This document shows positions 17,722 through 25,698 of a stretch of DNA of 64,000 nucleotides, piece by piece. A program made the position numbers and the translations under genes. Source of the stretch: Halobacillus dabanensis (GTDB lineage Bacteria; Bacillota; Bacilli; Bacillales; Halobacillaceae); NCBI RefSeq assembly GCF_900114165.1, contig NZ_FOSB01000001.1, positions 124,001 through 188,000 on the forward strand, written 5' to 3'. Every line of letters begins with the position of its first letter. Position 1 is the first letter of the stretch. The notes under the pieces were generated by a model, which ran no database searches, was not told the origin of the DNA, and was given only the letters and a program-made list of their open reading frames with translations.

Positions 17722-18246
17722 ATGCCTAAGGTTTTGATTATAAGTGATACACACGGACAGAAAGAAGAAGTATCTACAATTAAAGAAAGACACAGGGATG
17801 TAGATGCTATGATCCATTGTGGGGATTCAGAGCTCTCCTACGACTCCAAAGAGCTTGAAGGCTTTTATTACGCAAAAGGAAATTGCGATTTTGAACGAGA
17901 AATGGAAGAAGAGCAAACGGTCACAGTGGGAGATCTAACTTTTCTCGTAGTCCACGGACATTTACATCAAGTAAAAGCAACACTGATGCCACTTTCCTAC
18001 CGGGCAGAAGAAGTAGGAGCACAAATCGCTTGTTTTGGTCATTCTCACGTCGCAGCCGCAGAAAAAGTAGGGGATACATTATTCATCAATCCAGGAAGCG
18101 CTAGACTTCCAAGAGACAGAAAAGAACCGACATATGCTATACTTGAATGGGAAAGTTCTACTGAAGTACATTTGCAATATTATCGGGTAGACGGAGAGCC
18201 GATGCCTGATTTAAGCCTGACAACAGAACTTGCAGCGAAGAATTAA
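17722..18246 (+). CDS. ysnB: YfcE/MJ0936-type metallophosphoesterase (YsnB)
   Basis: The 174-residue calcineurin-like phosphoesterase has metal-binding motifs LIISDTHGQ (residues 5-13), IHCGDSE near 31, AKGNCD near 51, VVHGHLH near 74 and FGHSHVAAAE near 103. Family members hydrolyse phosphodiesters in vitro; the physiological substrate is unknown. Synteny with B. subtilis (rph-ysnA-ysnB) supports the name. It is followed immediately by the tRNA operon promoter. Confidence 0.88.
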   Translation: MPKVLIISDTHGQKEEVSTIKERHRDVDAMIHCGDSELSYDSKELEGFYYAKGNCDFEREMEEEQTVTVGDLTFLVVHGHLHQVKATLMPLSYRAEEVGAQIACFGHSHVAAAEKVGDTLFINPGSARLPRDRKEPTYAILEWESSTEVHLQYYRVDGEPMPDLSLTTELAAKN

Positions 18247-18265
18247 AATTCTTTGCTGCATTCTG

Positions 18266-18294
18266 TTGACAAAAGGCTAGATCCTTATTATAAT
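18266..18294 (+). promoter_or_regulatory. Consensus sigmaA promoter of the tRNA operon
   Basis: TTGACA at 18266-18271, exactly 17 bases, then TATAAT at 18289-18294. Both hexamers are perfect, as expected for a stable-RNA promoter. Transcription should begin near 18301 and run to the terminator at 18812-18847. Confidence 0.88.
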
Positions 18295-18339
18295 TATTCT
18301 TGTCCGCTTCACAAGAAGGCAAAGAAATCAATCTTGTAA

Positions 18340-18361
18340 GTGTAGTTTAGTGGTATCAGCC
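18340..18361 (+). pseudogene. 5'-half tRNA-Gly relic or tRNA-like leader
   Basis: Sixteen bases at 18340-18355 (GTGTAGTTTAGTGGTA) are identical to the D-arm region of the complete tRNA-Gly at 18489-18504. The match then breaks down; no anticodon arm, T arm or 3' acceptor strand follows. The D-arm instead continues into GTGG...CCAC, AAGCGAAACT and about 110 bases of other sequence. It lies 149 bases upstream of the matching stretch in the intact gene. Confidence 0.65.
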
Positions 18362-18484
18362 ACAAGCGAAACTTTTACCGGGTAAGCAGCGAGTTGTAAC
18401 GCCTGATAAACTTCCATGAATTGTCTAGAGAGGAAGTGGCATGAACGGATCAGTACCAAACATAGCTAATGAATAATAACCTAT

Positions 18485-18558
18485 GCGGGTGTAGTTTAGT
18501 GGTAAAACCTCAGCCTTCCAAGCTGATGATGAGGGTTCGATTCCCTTCACCCGCTCCA
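18485..18558 (+). tRNA. tRNA-Gly (UCC)
   Basis: The acceptor stem pairs GCGGGTG with CACCCGC. The anticodon loop CTTCCAA carries TCC at 18517-18519, the T arm has GGTTCGATTCC, and CCA is encoded at 18556-18558. All four arms are present. Confidence 0.95.
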
Positions 18559-18580
18559 TACATAACTAATGTAAATATTT

Positions 18581-18607
18581 GTCTCGGTAGCTCAGCTGGA
18601 TAGAGCA
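18581..18607 (+). pseudogene. 5'-half tRNA-Arg relic or tRNA-like leader
   Basis: Twenty-one bases at 18587-18607, beginning GTAGCTCAGCTGG, are identical to the complete tRNA-Arg at 18735-18755. The 5' acceptor strand (GTCTCG) is altered. After the D arm the sequence turns into a hairpin (GAGCAT with ATGCTC), GAAGCGAAACT and unrelated sequence, with no anticodon or T arm. It lies 148 bases upstream of its intact counterpart, almost exactly the period seen for the Gly relic. Confidence 0.65.
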
Positions 18608-18728
18608 TGAACGAGTATGCTCCGAAGCGAAACTACAACGTACCGATTTCAAAACATCCTGAATCCACCCCGGAAATCGGGACGACAGCCCACGAAAGTG
18701 TGCATACAAAACTAAATTATTATATCAT

Positions 18729-18802
18729 GTCCCAGTAGCTCAGCTGGATAGAGCAACAGCCTTCTAAGCTGTGGGTCGGGAGTTCGAATCTCTCCTGGGA
18801 CG
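18729..18802 (+). tRNA. tRNA-Arg (UCU)
   Basis: The acceptor stem pairs GTCCCAG with CTGGGAC, discriminator G. The anticodon loop CTTCTAA carries TCT at 18763-18765. The T arm has AGTTCGAATCT. No CCA is encoded; the gene is followed by CTAACT. Confidence 0.95.
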
Positions 18803-18808
18803 CTAACT
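18796..18808 (+). repeat. Direct repeat at the tRNA-Arg 3' end (left copy)
   Basis: TGGGACGCTAACT covers the last seven bases of tRNA-Arg and six bases beyond. It is repeated exactly at 19583-19595 on the far side of the DUF421 gene, as an attachment-site duplication would be. Confidence 0.5.
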
Positions 18809-18811
18809 GTT

Positions 18812-18847
18812 AACGCCTTTTATCAAATAAGATAAAAGGCGTTTTTT
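18812..18847 (+). terminator. Terminator of the tRNA operon
   Basis: AACGCCTTTTATC and GATAAAAGGCGTT make a perfect 13-bp stem with loop AAATAA and a following T-run. Confidence 0.95.
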
Positions 18848-19001
18848 GTTTTTCTAAGAACTTCCAAAAAGTCTTTCGTAGTACCTTTCTATTTCAACAG
18901 CCCATAAAATATGGTTATTTGAATTCCGAAAACTACTTTCATGAAAGAACCATTGGTGTTTGTTTTCTTCAGGGTTAGGGAAATAAAATGGAGGATTAAT
19001 T

Positions 19002-19556
19002 ATGAGGAGAATTATACAGGGAGGGATAGTATTGTTTTTTGATAAATGGAATGATATTTTTAGGATAGTCGTAATGGCATTAATCATCTATCCTGCTCTT
19101 ATTTTTATTCTTAGAATTTCAGGTAAGCGTACTTTATCGAAGATGAACATGTTTGATTTAGTGGTGACTGTAGCGCTAGGCTCTACTGTGGCTACCATTT
19201 TGTTGTCTTCAGCAGTTTCCCTATGGGAAGGCATTACGGCCCTTTTCTTACTCGTATTCTTGCAATATGCAGTCGCTTGGCTGCAAGTTAGGTCAAACAA
19301 ATTTACAGCGATTGTTAAAGGAGAGCCGCAGCTGCTTTTTTTTAATGGTACTTACTTAGAAAGTGCCTTGAAAGCCGAACGGGTAAAAGCTGATGAAGTA
19401 AGACAGGCAGTACGTACTAGCGGAAGTGATTCAATGGAAGATATCGAGGCAGTCGTTCTTGAAACAGATGGTTCGATATCCGTTATGAAAAAAAGCGATC
19501 AAAAAAGGGAAAAGACAGCGATAGATAATGTTAATGGCATGGACAATTTTAAATAA
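19002..19556 (+). CDS. DUF421 (YetF-type) membrane protein
   Basis: The 184-residue protein has two or three N-terminal transmembrane helices and the DUF421 core: ILRISGKRTLSKMNMFDLVVTVALGSTVA, shown in family alignments as the GKR...NMFD signature, then VKGEPQLLFFNGTY and a small C-terminal cytoplasmic domain. Some YetF relatives are spore membrane proteins; the function here is unknown. The 5' end is uncertain: ATG 19002 has GGAGGATTAATT upstream, and a TTG at 19032 (after AGGGAGGGATAG) is an alternative. Gene and terminator lie between two 13-bp copies of the tRNA-Arg end, which suggests an inserted gene. Confidence 0.8.
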   Translation: MRRIIQGGIVLFFDKWNDIFRIVVMALIIYPALIFILRISGKRTLSKMNMFDLVVTVALGSTVATILLSSAVSLWEGITALFLLVFLQYAVAWLQVRSNKFTAIVKGEPQLLFFNGTYLESALKAERVKADEVRQAVRTSGSDSMEDIEAVVLETDGSISVMKKSDQKREKTAIDNVNGMDNFK

Positions 19557-19582
19557 AAAGGAACTTTGTTGCATGAAGGACA

Positions 19583-19595
19583 TGGGACGCTAACT
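19583..19595 (+). repeat. Direct repeat of the tRNA-Arg 3' end (right copy)
   Basis: Exact copy of TGGGACGCTAACT from 18796-18808, 787 bases downstream. It is followed by a second terminator (19603-19643), which could be the original tRNA-Arg terminator displaced by insertion. Confidence 0.5.
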
Positions 19596-19602
19596 AAAGA
19601 AG

Positions 19603-19643
19603 AACGCTAAAATCCTCTAAGGCAAGGATTTTAGCGTTTTTTT
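19603..19643 (+). terminator. Terminator after the DUF421 gene
   Basis: AACGCTAAAATCC and GGATTTTAGCGTT form a perfect 13-bp stem followed by TTTTT. Confidence 0.92.
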
Positions 19644-19748
19644 GTGGGGAATAGAATTTAGAATGTTACTCACTAAAACTTTTTGGGCAAAAATGGGGCA
19701 GGGTTTTATTAACATCCTGTAGTAAACCAGGCTTTGTGTTTTATGAAA

Positions 19749-20138
19749 TTAAAGAAATCTTTTTCTAATATCAGGTGAAGGTAATAAGCAGTGGTCGTTC
19801 ACCCCGAACCACTTATGACGGTTTTTCGCAATAACATTATAAAGTGAATCTCTAAGCGGTTTTGGAATGACGACCAGAGTATAGGCAAGCTTCCATAATC
19901 CTGATAATCTTTTGCTAATTCTTAAAGCTGCTGTAGATTGAATATAGGCAGAGTTTCCTTCAATTAAGACGATACTTTCCACATCGTTTCTAATGTTGCG
20001 TTTCTTTAATAAAGCGCTTCCGGTATCACTTTGCTGGGATGCAAATTTAAATTCCCCTTTGGGATCTCGTTCAATAATAAACTGTACACTTTGGTTACAA
20101 AAATTACATTCACCGTCGAAGAGAATAATCCGTTCCAT
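19749..20138 (-). CDS. DCC-family thiol-disulfide oxidoreductase-like protein (DUF393)
   Basis: The roughly 129-residue protein belongs to the DCC family (B. subtilis YuxK). The hallmark is near the N-terminus: ILFDGECNFCNQSVQFII with Cys-x-x-Cys, followed by FKFASQQSD, LRISKRLSGLWKLAY and YNVIAKNRHKWFG. The fold is thioredoxin-like; the biological substrate is unknown. The frame opens at GTG 20147, but AGAGGTG fits ATG 20138 best. It is a single gene on the minus strand. Confidence 0.85.
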   Translation of the reverse strand: MERIILFDGECNFCNQSVQFIIERDPKGEFKFASQQSDTGSALLKKRNIRNDVESIVLIEGNSAYIQSTAALRISKRLSGLWKLAYTLVVIPKPLRDSLYNVIAKNRHKWFGVNDHCLLPSPDIRKRFL

Positions 20139-20282
20139 CTTCATCACCTCTCACCCTAGTTTAACATAGGACGAAGGATTAGCCGCTCGATTTTTGTTGT
20201 CTAAGGTAATAAGGAGATGATCGTTAGGAGAGTCAAATGAAGTGAACGCTTCATAAGCTACTCTTATAAAGGAGTGATTCGC

Positions 20283-20447
20283 TTGTTAGCCTTCACATAT
20301 ATCCTTATTGGTGTATTTTTTAGCTTCCACCAAATAGAACCTATAACACAAAGCAGGGAGGAACAGTCTGTTTTCATGTTCTACTTATTAGGGTGGATTA
20401 TTTTGTGGCCTCTATTCCTGATGAACAAATTGTTAAAAGGTAAATAA
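20283..20447 (+). CDS. Small membrane protein, 54 residues
   Basis: The TTG start at 20283 follows AAAGGAG by 8 bases. The product has two hydrophobic stretches, LAFTYILIGVFFSF near residues 2-15 and VFMFYLLGWIILWPLFLM near 31-48, separated by a polar loop with HQIEPITQSREEQ. It ends in NKLLKGK. I recognise no family. The good ribosome site and two-helix layout make it a plausible real gene. Confidence 0.55.
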   Translation: MLAFTYILIGVFFSFHQIEPITQSREEQSVFMFYLLGWIILWPLFLMNKLLKGK

Positions 20448-20542
20448 CAGCATCAGTACATGGAATTAACTGTTATAGCTATCTCTTTTCGATCACATAA
20501 TAGGAGTGGCTACTTAGCCAAGTGATTTGAGGAGTGATCAGG

Positions 20543-20707
20543 ATGGAGAAGAAAAATGTACAGTGGTTACCCGTAGTTGCTTCTATTGGTATCGGAGCTG
20601 CCACATACAGTATGATGACTGGTCAAGCAGGACAGCTTCAAAGCGTAATTCCGAATTTAGCTAAAATGTCGGGACAACGACAAAGCAATCCAACCTCTAA
20701 TCAGTAA
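20543..20707 (+). CDS. Small hypothetical protein, 54 residues
   Basis: ATG 20543 follows GAGGAGTGATCAGG. The product begins MEKKNVQWLPVVASIGIGAA and ends SGQRQSNPTSNQ. The N-terminal half is one hydrophobic helix (LPVVASIGIGAATYSMM) and the rest is polar, rich in Gln, Ser and Asn. A perfect terminator follows immediately, which supports a real gene. No known function. Confidence 0.6.
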   Translation: MEKKNVQWLPVVASIGIGAATYSMMTGQAGQLQSVIPNLAKMSGQRQSNPTSNQ

Positions 20708-20710
20708 AAG

Positions 20711-20744
20711 AAACAGGGTACGCGCCGATTGCGTACCCTGTTTC
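20711..20744 (+). terminator. Terminator after the 54-residue ORF
   Basis: AAACAGGGTACGC and GCGTACCCTGTTT form a perfect 13-bp stem around GCCGATT, then TCTT. Confidence 0.9.
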
Positions 20745-20896
20745 TTAGCTAGGAAGTGATTTTATCCTGTTAGTTAAAAAGTCTTCCTATTGATGTTTCA
20801 CTTAATCTTGCCTACAAAGCAAGGCGCACAGAACTTTTGTTCTTTATCTAAAAAACGCCACTCAAAGGGAGTAACGTCTGATGTCATTCGTGTATG

Positions 20897-21034
20897 TTAT
20901 ACGGCCGCAGCAGGTATTTCGATTGATCGTTTATCGATTTCTTGTGTGATTAAGTGAACAAATTCATCATCCAATTGTAGTTTGACGGATTCCATATAAG
21001 TTTCAAGTAATGTTTGATCATCCAGCAATGACAA
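20897..21034 (-). CDS. sda: Sporulation histidine kinase inhibitor Sda
   Basis: A 45-residue minus-strand ORF starts at TTG 21034, 9 bases after AAGGAGA. The core LLDDQTLLETYMESVKLQLDD followed by EFVHLITQEIDKRSI matches the two-helix hairpin of Sda (B. subtilis has LSDELLIESYFKATEMNL, then DFIELIENEIKRRSL). Sda binds the dimerisation domain of KinA and KinB and blocks phosphorelay entry when replication is disturbed. A perfect DnaA box lies 38 bases upstream, consistent with DnaA control. The C-terminus (IPAAAV) differs from B. subtilis. The genomic position also differs from B. subtilis. Confidence 0.85.
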   Translation of the reverse strand: MSLLDDQTLLETYMESVKLQLDDEFVHLITQEIDKRSIEIPAAAV

Positions 21035-21071
21035 AACGATACATCTCCTTACTGTTTAATTCGGTGAAATT

Positions 21072-21080
21072 TTATTCACA
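21072..21080 (+). promoter_or_regulatory. DnaA box upstream of sda
   Basis: TTATTCACA is a perfect match to the DnaA consensus TTATNCACA. On the minus strand a TGCTAAAAT extended -10 (21096-21088) adjoins it, so the box would overlap the start of the sda transcript. Confidence 0.65.
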
Positions 21081-21096
21081 TTCACTAATTTTAGCA

Positions 21097-21382
21097 GAGA
21101 TTAAATTTTCCTCATGAGTCTAAAGTCCTGTTTTGCGCTAAGATTATACAAGATAAGAAATTTTCTTAAAATAACTTTGCATTAATCGTTTTATTATGTA
21201 AATAAGTGTCGTCGTGTATCAAAGGAAGGCATTATTTGTTTTGGCCAGTATTAGATGAGAGCATTTCTTTGTGTTTAAGATGAATATACTTTAGTATATC
21301 CTAATAAGCTAAATAACTAGAGGTTTGAAATAGTTCCTTTTAGGTAACAATGAAGAAGTATTAACACTAGGAAGGGTGTCTT
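21097..21382. other. 286-base spacer between sda and the TPR gene
   Basis: AT-rich sequence with several TATAAT-like strings but no well-spaced promoter. It separates the divergent sda and TPR-protein genes. I see no ORF or structured RNA. Confidence 0.4.
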
Positions 21383-22363
21383 ATGGAAAATAAAAACGGG
21401 AACTTAGTTATGTTCCCAAAATGGAAAATAACATTGGAGAGGGTAGGATTAGAAGCTTTAAAGGAAAAAAGATACAAAGATGCTTCTGATGCTTTTCAGC
21501 CCCTTGTAGATTATGGTGTCGCAAATTCTGATGTCATCACAGGCTTGCTAATGAGTTGGATTGAACTTGGTTTGTATGATGAAGCTGAAGAATTATGTAA
21601 ACAACAGATGAAAGAAGATTTTGAACAATATTACCATTATTTACATATTTATATTACGATTCTTTTTCAAAGTGATCAATATCAGGAAATTGTGGACCTC
21701 TTAGATGAAGTGTTTGAATCGGAAGATATTCCCCACCAAAGCAGGACCCAACTATGGCAAATGTACGAGGTAAGTCGTAAATTACTAGAGGATCGTAAAA
21801 AAGAAGAAGGAACTAAGTGTTATGATGAGTTTTCTGAAGCCCTAAACTCAAACGATATACATAAGCAGTGGCAAACTTTAGAACAATTAAAGAAACTATC
21901 TCCTCATCCTTTTGTAGGTGAATTTGAAAATGTATTGACGAAAGAAGAAGTTCATCCAATAATCAAAACTTCTATAATTAAATGGTTCCGTGATGGGGGA
22001 GTGGACCATGAGGTGGTCCTTAAGAAGTTTGGGCTAGAAAGCACGGTCGTACCTTCACAACTGACGCAATTTCATTCGGATTATATCATTCAGCAAATTC
22101 AAATGCGTTTGGGACAGGTGGAACAGAGTAATCCAACGATGTATGAAATAATCGATCGCCTCCTTTACCACTATTGTTATGTGCGTTATCCGCTTCTACC
22201 AAATGAAGAAGAAGTTCCGTTGCTTGTCGAAGCACTTAAACAATTAGGTCATGAATATTTACAACTGCCCTATTCTTCAGAGATGGAATTATCTCAGGTA
22301 GAGAAATATAAGTCAGAAGTCGAATTATGCGAGCAACATTATATGTTTGTGGTAGGGGATTGA
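21383..22363 (+). CDS. ysoA: TPR-repeat protein (YsoA-like)
   Basis: The 326-residue protein is all helical, with tetratricopeptide-like repeats in the first 150 residues (for example LKEKRYKDASDAFQPLVDYG and MSWIELGLYDEAEELCKQQM). The C-terminal part contains HPIIKTSIIKWFRDGG. In B. subtilis ysoA (337 residues) sits between ysnB and tig, the same slot. Its role is unknown; TPR proteins scaffold protein contacts. GGAAGGGTG precedes the ATG. Confidence 0.82.
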   Translation: MENKNGNLVMFPKWKITLERVGLEALKEKRYKDASDAFQPLVDYGVANSDVITGLLMSWIELGLYDEAEELCKQQMKEDFEQYYHYLHIYITILFQSDQYQEIVDLLDEVFESEDIPHQSRTQLWQMYEVSRKLLEDRKKEEGTKCYDEFSEALNSNDIHKQWQTLEQLKKLSPHPFVGEFENVLTKEEVHPIIKTSIIKWFRDGGVDHEVVLKKFGLESTVVPSQLTQFHSDYIIQQIQMRLGQVEQSNPTMYEIIDRLLYHYCYVRYPLLPNEEEVPLLVEALKQLGHEYLQLPYSSEMELSQVEKYKSEVELCEQHYMFVVGD

Positions 22364-22391
22364 AAAACATGGTCTGCATGAGGGTCACTCC

Positions 22392-22419
22392 TTGAAAGGA
22401 TGCAGGATTATGTTATAAT
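22392..22419 (+). promoter_or_regulatory. sigmaA promoter of tig
   Basis: TTGAAA at 22392-22397, a 16-base spacer and TATAAT at 22414-22419 with an upstream TG (extended -10). The leader to the tig ATG is about 90 bases. Confidence 0.7.
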
Positions 22420-22517
22420 GTAGTGGTTGCAAACGAGATTCGTATGTAAAAAGAGTCATAGAATCAATCGTCGTCTGCGGACGAAAATGAATGAATAGAT
22501 GTTGGAGGGAATTTTTT

Positions 22518-23804
22518 ATGTCAGCAAAATGGGAAAAGCAAGAAGGCAACCAGGGTACTTTGACAGTAGAAGTACCGGCGAGTGAGTTCGACAACGCACT
22601 TGACCAAGCCTTTAAAAAAGTAGTTAAGCAGGTGCAAGTACCTGGATTCCGTAAAGGTAAAGTACCGCGTAAACTTTTCGAACAGCGTTTCGGTGTGGAA
22701 TCATTGTATCAAGATGCGCTTGATATCATTCTTCCACAAGCTTACACAGAAGCTGTTGATGAAGCAGGAATCGAGCCTGTTGATCGTCCAGAAGTAGATG
22801 TGAAGCAAATTGAAAAAGGTCAAGATCTTATCTTCACTGCTGAAGTTACAGTTAAGCCAGAAGTTACACTTGGCGAATACAAAGGCTTAGAAGTAGAAGA
22901 GCAAAGCACAGAAGTAACAGAAGAAGATGTGCAAAATGAATTGACACAAATGCAAGAGCGTCAAGCTGAGCTTGTTGTCAAAGAAGATGCTGCTGTGGAA
23001 AATGGCGACACAGTTGTTATGGATTTTGAAGGCTTTGTTGATGGCGAAGCTTTTGAAGGTGGACAAGCAGACAACTATACGCTAGAAATTGGTTCTGGTT
23101 CCTTTATCCCTGGATTCGAAGAGCAGCTGGTAGGTAAGAAAGCAGGAGAAGAAACAGATGTAGAAGTTACTTTCCCTGAAGAATACCATGCAGAAGACCT
23201 TGCTGGTAAAGAAGCTACTTTTAAAGTTAAAATCCATGAAGTGAAAGGAAAAGAACTTCCTGAACTTGATGATGAGTTTGCAAAAGATGTCGACGAAGAC
23301 GTCGAGTCTCTTGAAGAACTTAAAACTAAAACACGTGAGCGTCTGGAAGAACAGAAGAAGACAGATGCTGAGAACAGCAAGCGTGACACACTTGTGACGA
23401 AAGCTTCTGAAAATGCAGAGGTAGAAATCCCTGATGCAATGGTAGATACTGAACTTGACCGTATGGTACAAGAATTCGAGCAACGCCTTCAAATGCAAGG
23501 GATGACGAAAGACATGTACTTCCAGTTCACTGGTCAAGATGAAGACGCTCTTCGTGAGCAAATGAAAGAAGATGCTGCGAAGCGAGTGAAAACAAACTTG
23601 ACTCTTGAAGCAATTTCTGAAGCTGAAAATGTAGAAGTTACTGATGAAGATGTTAATGCAGAGCTAGAAAAAATGGCTTCTATGTATCAGACAGATGTTG
23701 CACAACTAACACAAATGCTTGGTGGCAACACGGATATGATCAAAGAAGATCTTAAAGTTCGTAAAGCGATTGATGTTCTAGTTGCAAATAGTAAAGCTGA
23801 ATAA
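22518..23804 (+). CDS. tig: Trigger factor
   Basis: The 428-residue ribosome-bound chaperone and prolyl isomerase meets nascent chains at the exit tunnel. The ribosome-binding signature [18 protein letters not shown] is at about residues 40-57. The FKBP-type domain is near 150-245 ([20 protein letters not shown], then [15 protein letters not shown]). The C-terminal arms follow. ATG 22518 follows GGAGGGA; the upstream open codons from 22491 are untranslated. It is highly acidic. It has its own promoter and terminator. Confidence 0.97.
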   Translation: MSAKWEKQEGNQGTLTVEVPASEFDNALDQAFKKVVKQVQVPGFRKGKVPRKLFEQRFGVESLYQDALDIILPQAYTEAVDEAGIEPVDRPEVDVKQIEKGQDLIFTAEVTVKPEVTLGEYKGLEVEEQSTEVTEEDVQNELTQMQERQAELVVKEDAAVENGDTVVMDFEGFVDGEAFEGGQADNYTLEIGSGSFIPGFEEQLVGKKAGEETDVEVTFPEEYHAEDLAGKEATFKVKIHEVKGKELPELDDEFAKDVDEDVESLEELKTKTRERLEEQKKTDAENSKRDTLVTKASENAEVEIPDAMVDTELDRMVQEFEQRLQMQGMTKDMYFQFTGQDEDALREQMKEDAAKRVKTNLTLEAISEAENVEVTDEDVNAELEKMASMYQTDVAQLTQMLGGNTDMIKEDLKVRKAIDVLVANSKAE

Positions 23805-23810
23805 TAAACT

Positions 23811-23846
23811 AAGAAGACAAGGTGCTTGAAGGTGCCTTGTCTTCTC
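23811..23846 (+). terminator. Terminator after tig
   Basis: AAGAAGACAAGGTGC and GTGCCTTGTCTTCTC pair around a short TTGAAG loop. Confidence 0.85.
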
Positions 23847-24132
23847 ATATATTTCTACAGGGTAAAGTATAGAGCATAGGAATAATGGGGAGGATAATTG
23901 ATACTTCTCTTTATTATTACATATAATAGTAAGGACGCTTGATTGTTTGACTTATGGGTATATGAATTACATAATGAGGTTGGTGCAATAGAAGTATGGC
24001 ACACCTCTAATAGGTATTACTTTTTTGTTTGGAGTTAATTTGGTATGATGGGCAAAAGAAGCGGAAACGTTGGCGTCGTATCATGAAACTTCAGTCGCAA
24101 CGATTGCGTCATTTTAATAAGGGGTGAAACGT
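23847..24132. other. Spacer upstream of clpX
   Basis: 286 bases without an ORF. A TGGTATGAT extended -10 at 24041-24049 is the best promoter candidate for clpX. No CIRCE or CtsR-like operator was recognised. Confidence 0.4.
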
Positions 24133-25410
24133 ATGTTTAAATTTAACGATGAAAAAGGACAATTGAAATGTTCTTTCTGCGGTAAAAGTCAGGAACAAGT
24201 ACGTAAACTTGTCGCAGGACCTGGCGTATATATATGTGATGAATGTATTGAACTTTGCACGGAGATCGTTGAAGAAGAGTTGGGTAATGAGGAAGAAGTC
24301 GAATTCAAAGAGGTTCCGAAGCCTCAAGAAATCCGTGAAATTCTCAACGATTACGTTATCGGCCAAGATCAGGCAAAGAAGAACTTATCTGTCGCGGTTT
24401 ACAACCACTATAAGCGTATCAATGCAGGCGTGAAGAATGACGAAGTAGAACTTGCTAAAAGTAACATCTTGATGCTTGGACCTACAGGTAGCGGTAAGAC
24501 ACTACTTGCCCAGACATTGGCACGCATACTGAATGTACCATTTGCCATTGCGGATGCTACTTCACTTACAGAAGCGGGTTACGTTGGTGAAGATGTGGAG
24601 AATATCCTTCTCAAATTAATTCAAGCGGCAGACTATGATGTGGAGAAGGCAGAAAAAGGAATTATCTATATCGACGAGATCGATAAGGTTGCACGTAAAT
24701 CAGAGAACCCTTCCATTACACGTGATGTATCCGGAGAAGGTGTACAACAAGCATTGTTGAAAATCCTTGAAGGAACACAAGCAAGTGTACCTCCACAAGG
24801 GGGACGGAAGCATCCTCATCAAGAATTCATCCAGATCGATACAACGAATGTATTGTTTATCGTTGGGGGAGCTTTTGATGGAATAGACCAGATTATAAAG
24901 CGTCGTCTTGGTAGAAAAGTTATCGGGTTCGGCTCTGAACAAGCGGCTGATGAGTCAGAGAAGAAAGAATTGCTTACAAAAGTTCTACCTGAAGATTTGC
25001 TGAGCTATGGGTTGATTCCAGAATTCATCGGTCGTCTTCCAGTCATCGGAAGTTTAGAGCAACTGGATGAAGACGCTCTCGTTGAGATTCTTACTAAACC
25101 GAAGAATGCTTTAGTGAAGCAATACCAAAAGTTATTCCAAATCGACCATGTTGAATTGGAAATGGAAGAAGATGCACTTCGTGAAATCGCCCGTCTTGCT
25201 ATCGAGCGTAAGACAGGGGCACGTGGGCTTCGATCCATCATTGAAGGTATCATGCTCGATGTGATGTATGAGCTGCCTTCTCGTGATGATATTGAGAAAT
25301 GTATCATTACGAAGGAAACCGTCACAGCTGAAAACGGTCGTCCGAAATTAGTTCTTACAGATGGCACTGTTGAAGATGAGAATAAACAATCTCCTAAAGA
25401 GAGTGCGTAA
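24133..25410 (+). CDS. clpX: ATP-dependent Clp protease ATP-binding subunit ClpX
   Basis: The 425-residue AAA+ unfoldase feeds substrates to ClpP. The N-terminal zinc-binding domain has CSFCG and CDEC pairs (residues 13-38). Walker A is GPTGSGKT near 116, Walker [10 protein letters not shown] near 178, the RKH pore loop GGRKHPHQE near 222, and the ClpP-docking loop IGFGSEQ near 263. Sensor-2 region [11 protein letters not shown] is present. ATG 24133 gives the usual [17 protein letters not shown] start. In B. subtilis lonB follows, but it is absent here. Confidence 0.97.
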   Translation: MFKFNDEKGQLKCSFCGKSQEQVRKLVAGPGVYICDECIELCTEIVEEELGNEEEVEFKEVPKPQEIREILNDYVIGQDQAKKNLSVAVYNHYKRINAGVKNDEVELAKSNILMLGPTGSGKTLLAQTLARILNVPFAIADATSLTEAGYVGEDVENILLKLIQAADYDVEKAEKGIIYIDEIDKVARKSENPSITRDVSGEGVQQALLKILEGTQASVPPQGGRKHPHQEFIQIDTTNVLFIVGGAFDGIDQIIKRRLGRKVIGFGSEQAADESEKKELLTKVLPEDLLSYGLIPEFIGRLPVIGSLEQLDEDALVEILTKPKNALVKQYQKLFQIDHVELEMEEDALREIARLAIERKTGARGLRSIIEGIMLDVMYELPSRDDIEKCIITKETVTAENGRPKLVLTDGTVEDENKQSPKESA

Positions 25411-25429
25411 TCCTTAATCAATATTCAAG

Positions 25430-25465
25430 AAGCCGTGCTACGAGATCGTGTAGCGCGGCTTCTGT
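25430..25465 (+). terminator. Terminator after clpX
   Basis: GAAGCCGTGCTACGAG pairs with the near complement CGTGTAGCGCGGCTTCT and is followed by a short T-rich stretch. Confidence 0.75.
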
Positions 25466-25698
25466 TATATACTGATTGATTATCGAATGAATGAGGGATT
25501 GATGTCTTGATTTCATACATAAGCATGAAAGGACGTTATATGCTCATAATAGGATTATCTTAGGTATGATCTCCCCCCTTGACAGGATATGTGTTAAGGG
25601 ATATCGGTGTTGGTATCATTTGGTGCCGTTTCGTTTACTTTCCAAGTACATTTATATATGATGAAACTACGTATTTGCATTAATCGGAGGTGCAAGGA

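Noticed and set aside
18340-18484. Intron-containing tRNA-Gly
   Set aside because: No 3' half with anticodon stem, T arm and acceptor strand is present before the next intact tRNA, so it cannot be a split or group I intron tRNA.
25579-25607. TTGACA plus TATCGG as the lonA promoter
   Set aside because: The -35 is perfect and spacing is 17, but TATCGG is a poor -10; not strong enough to list as a feature.
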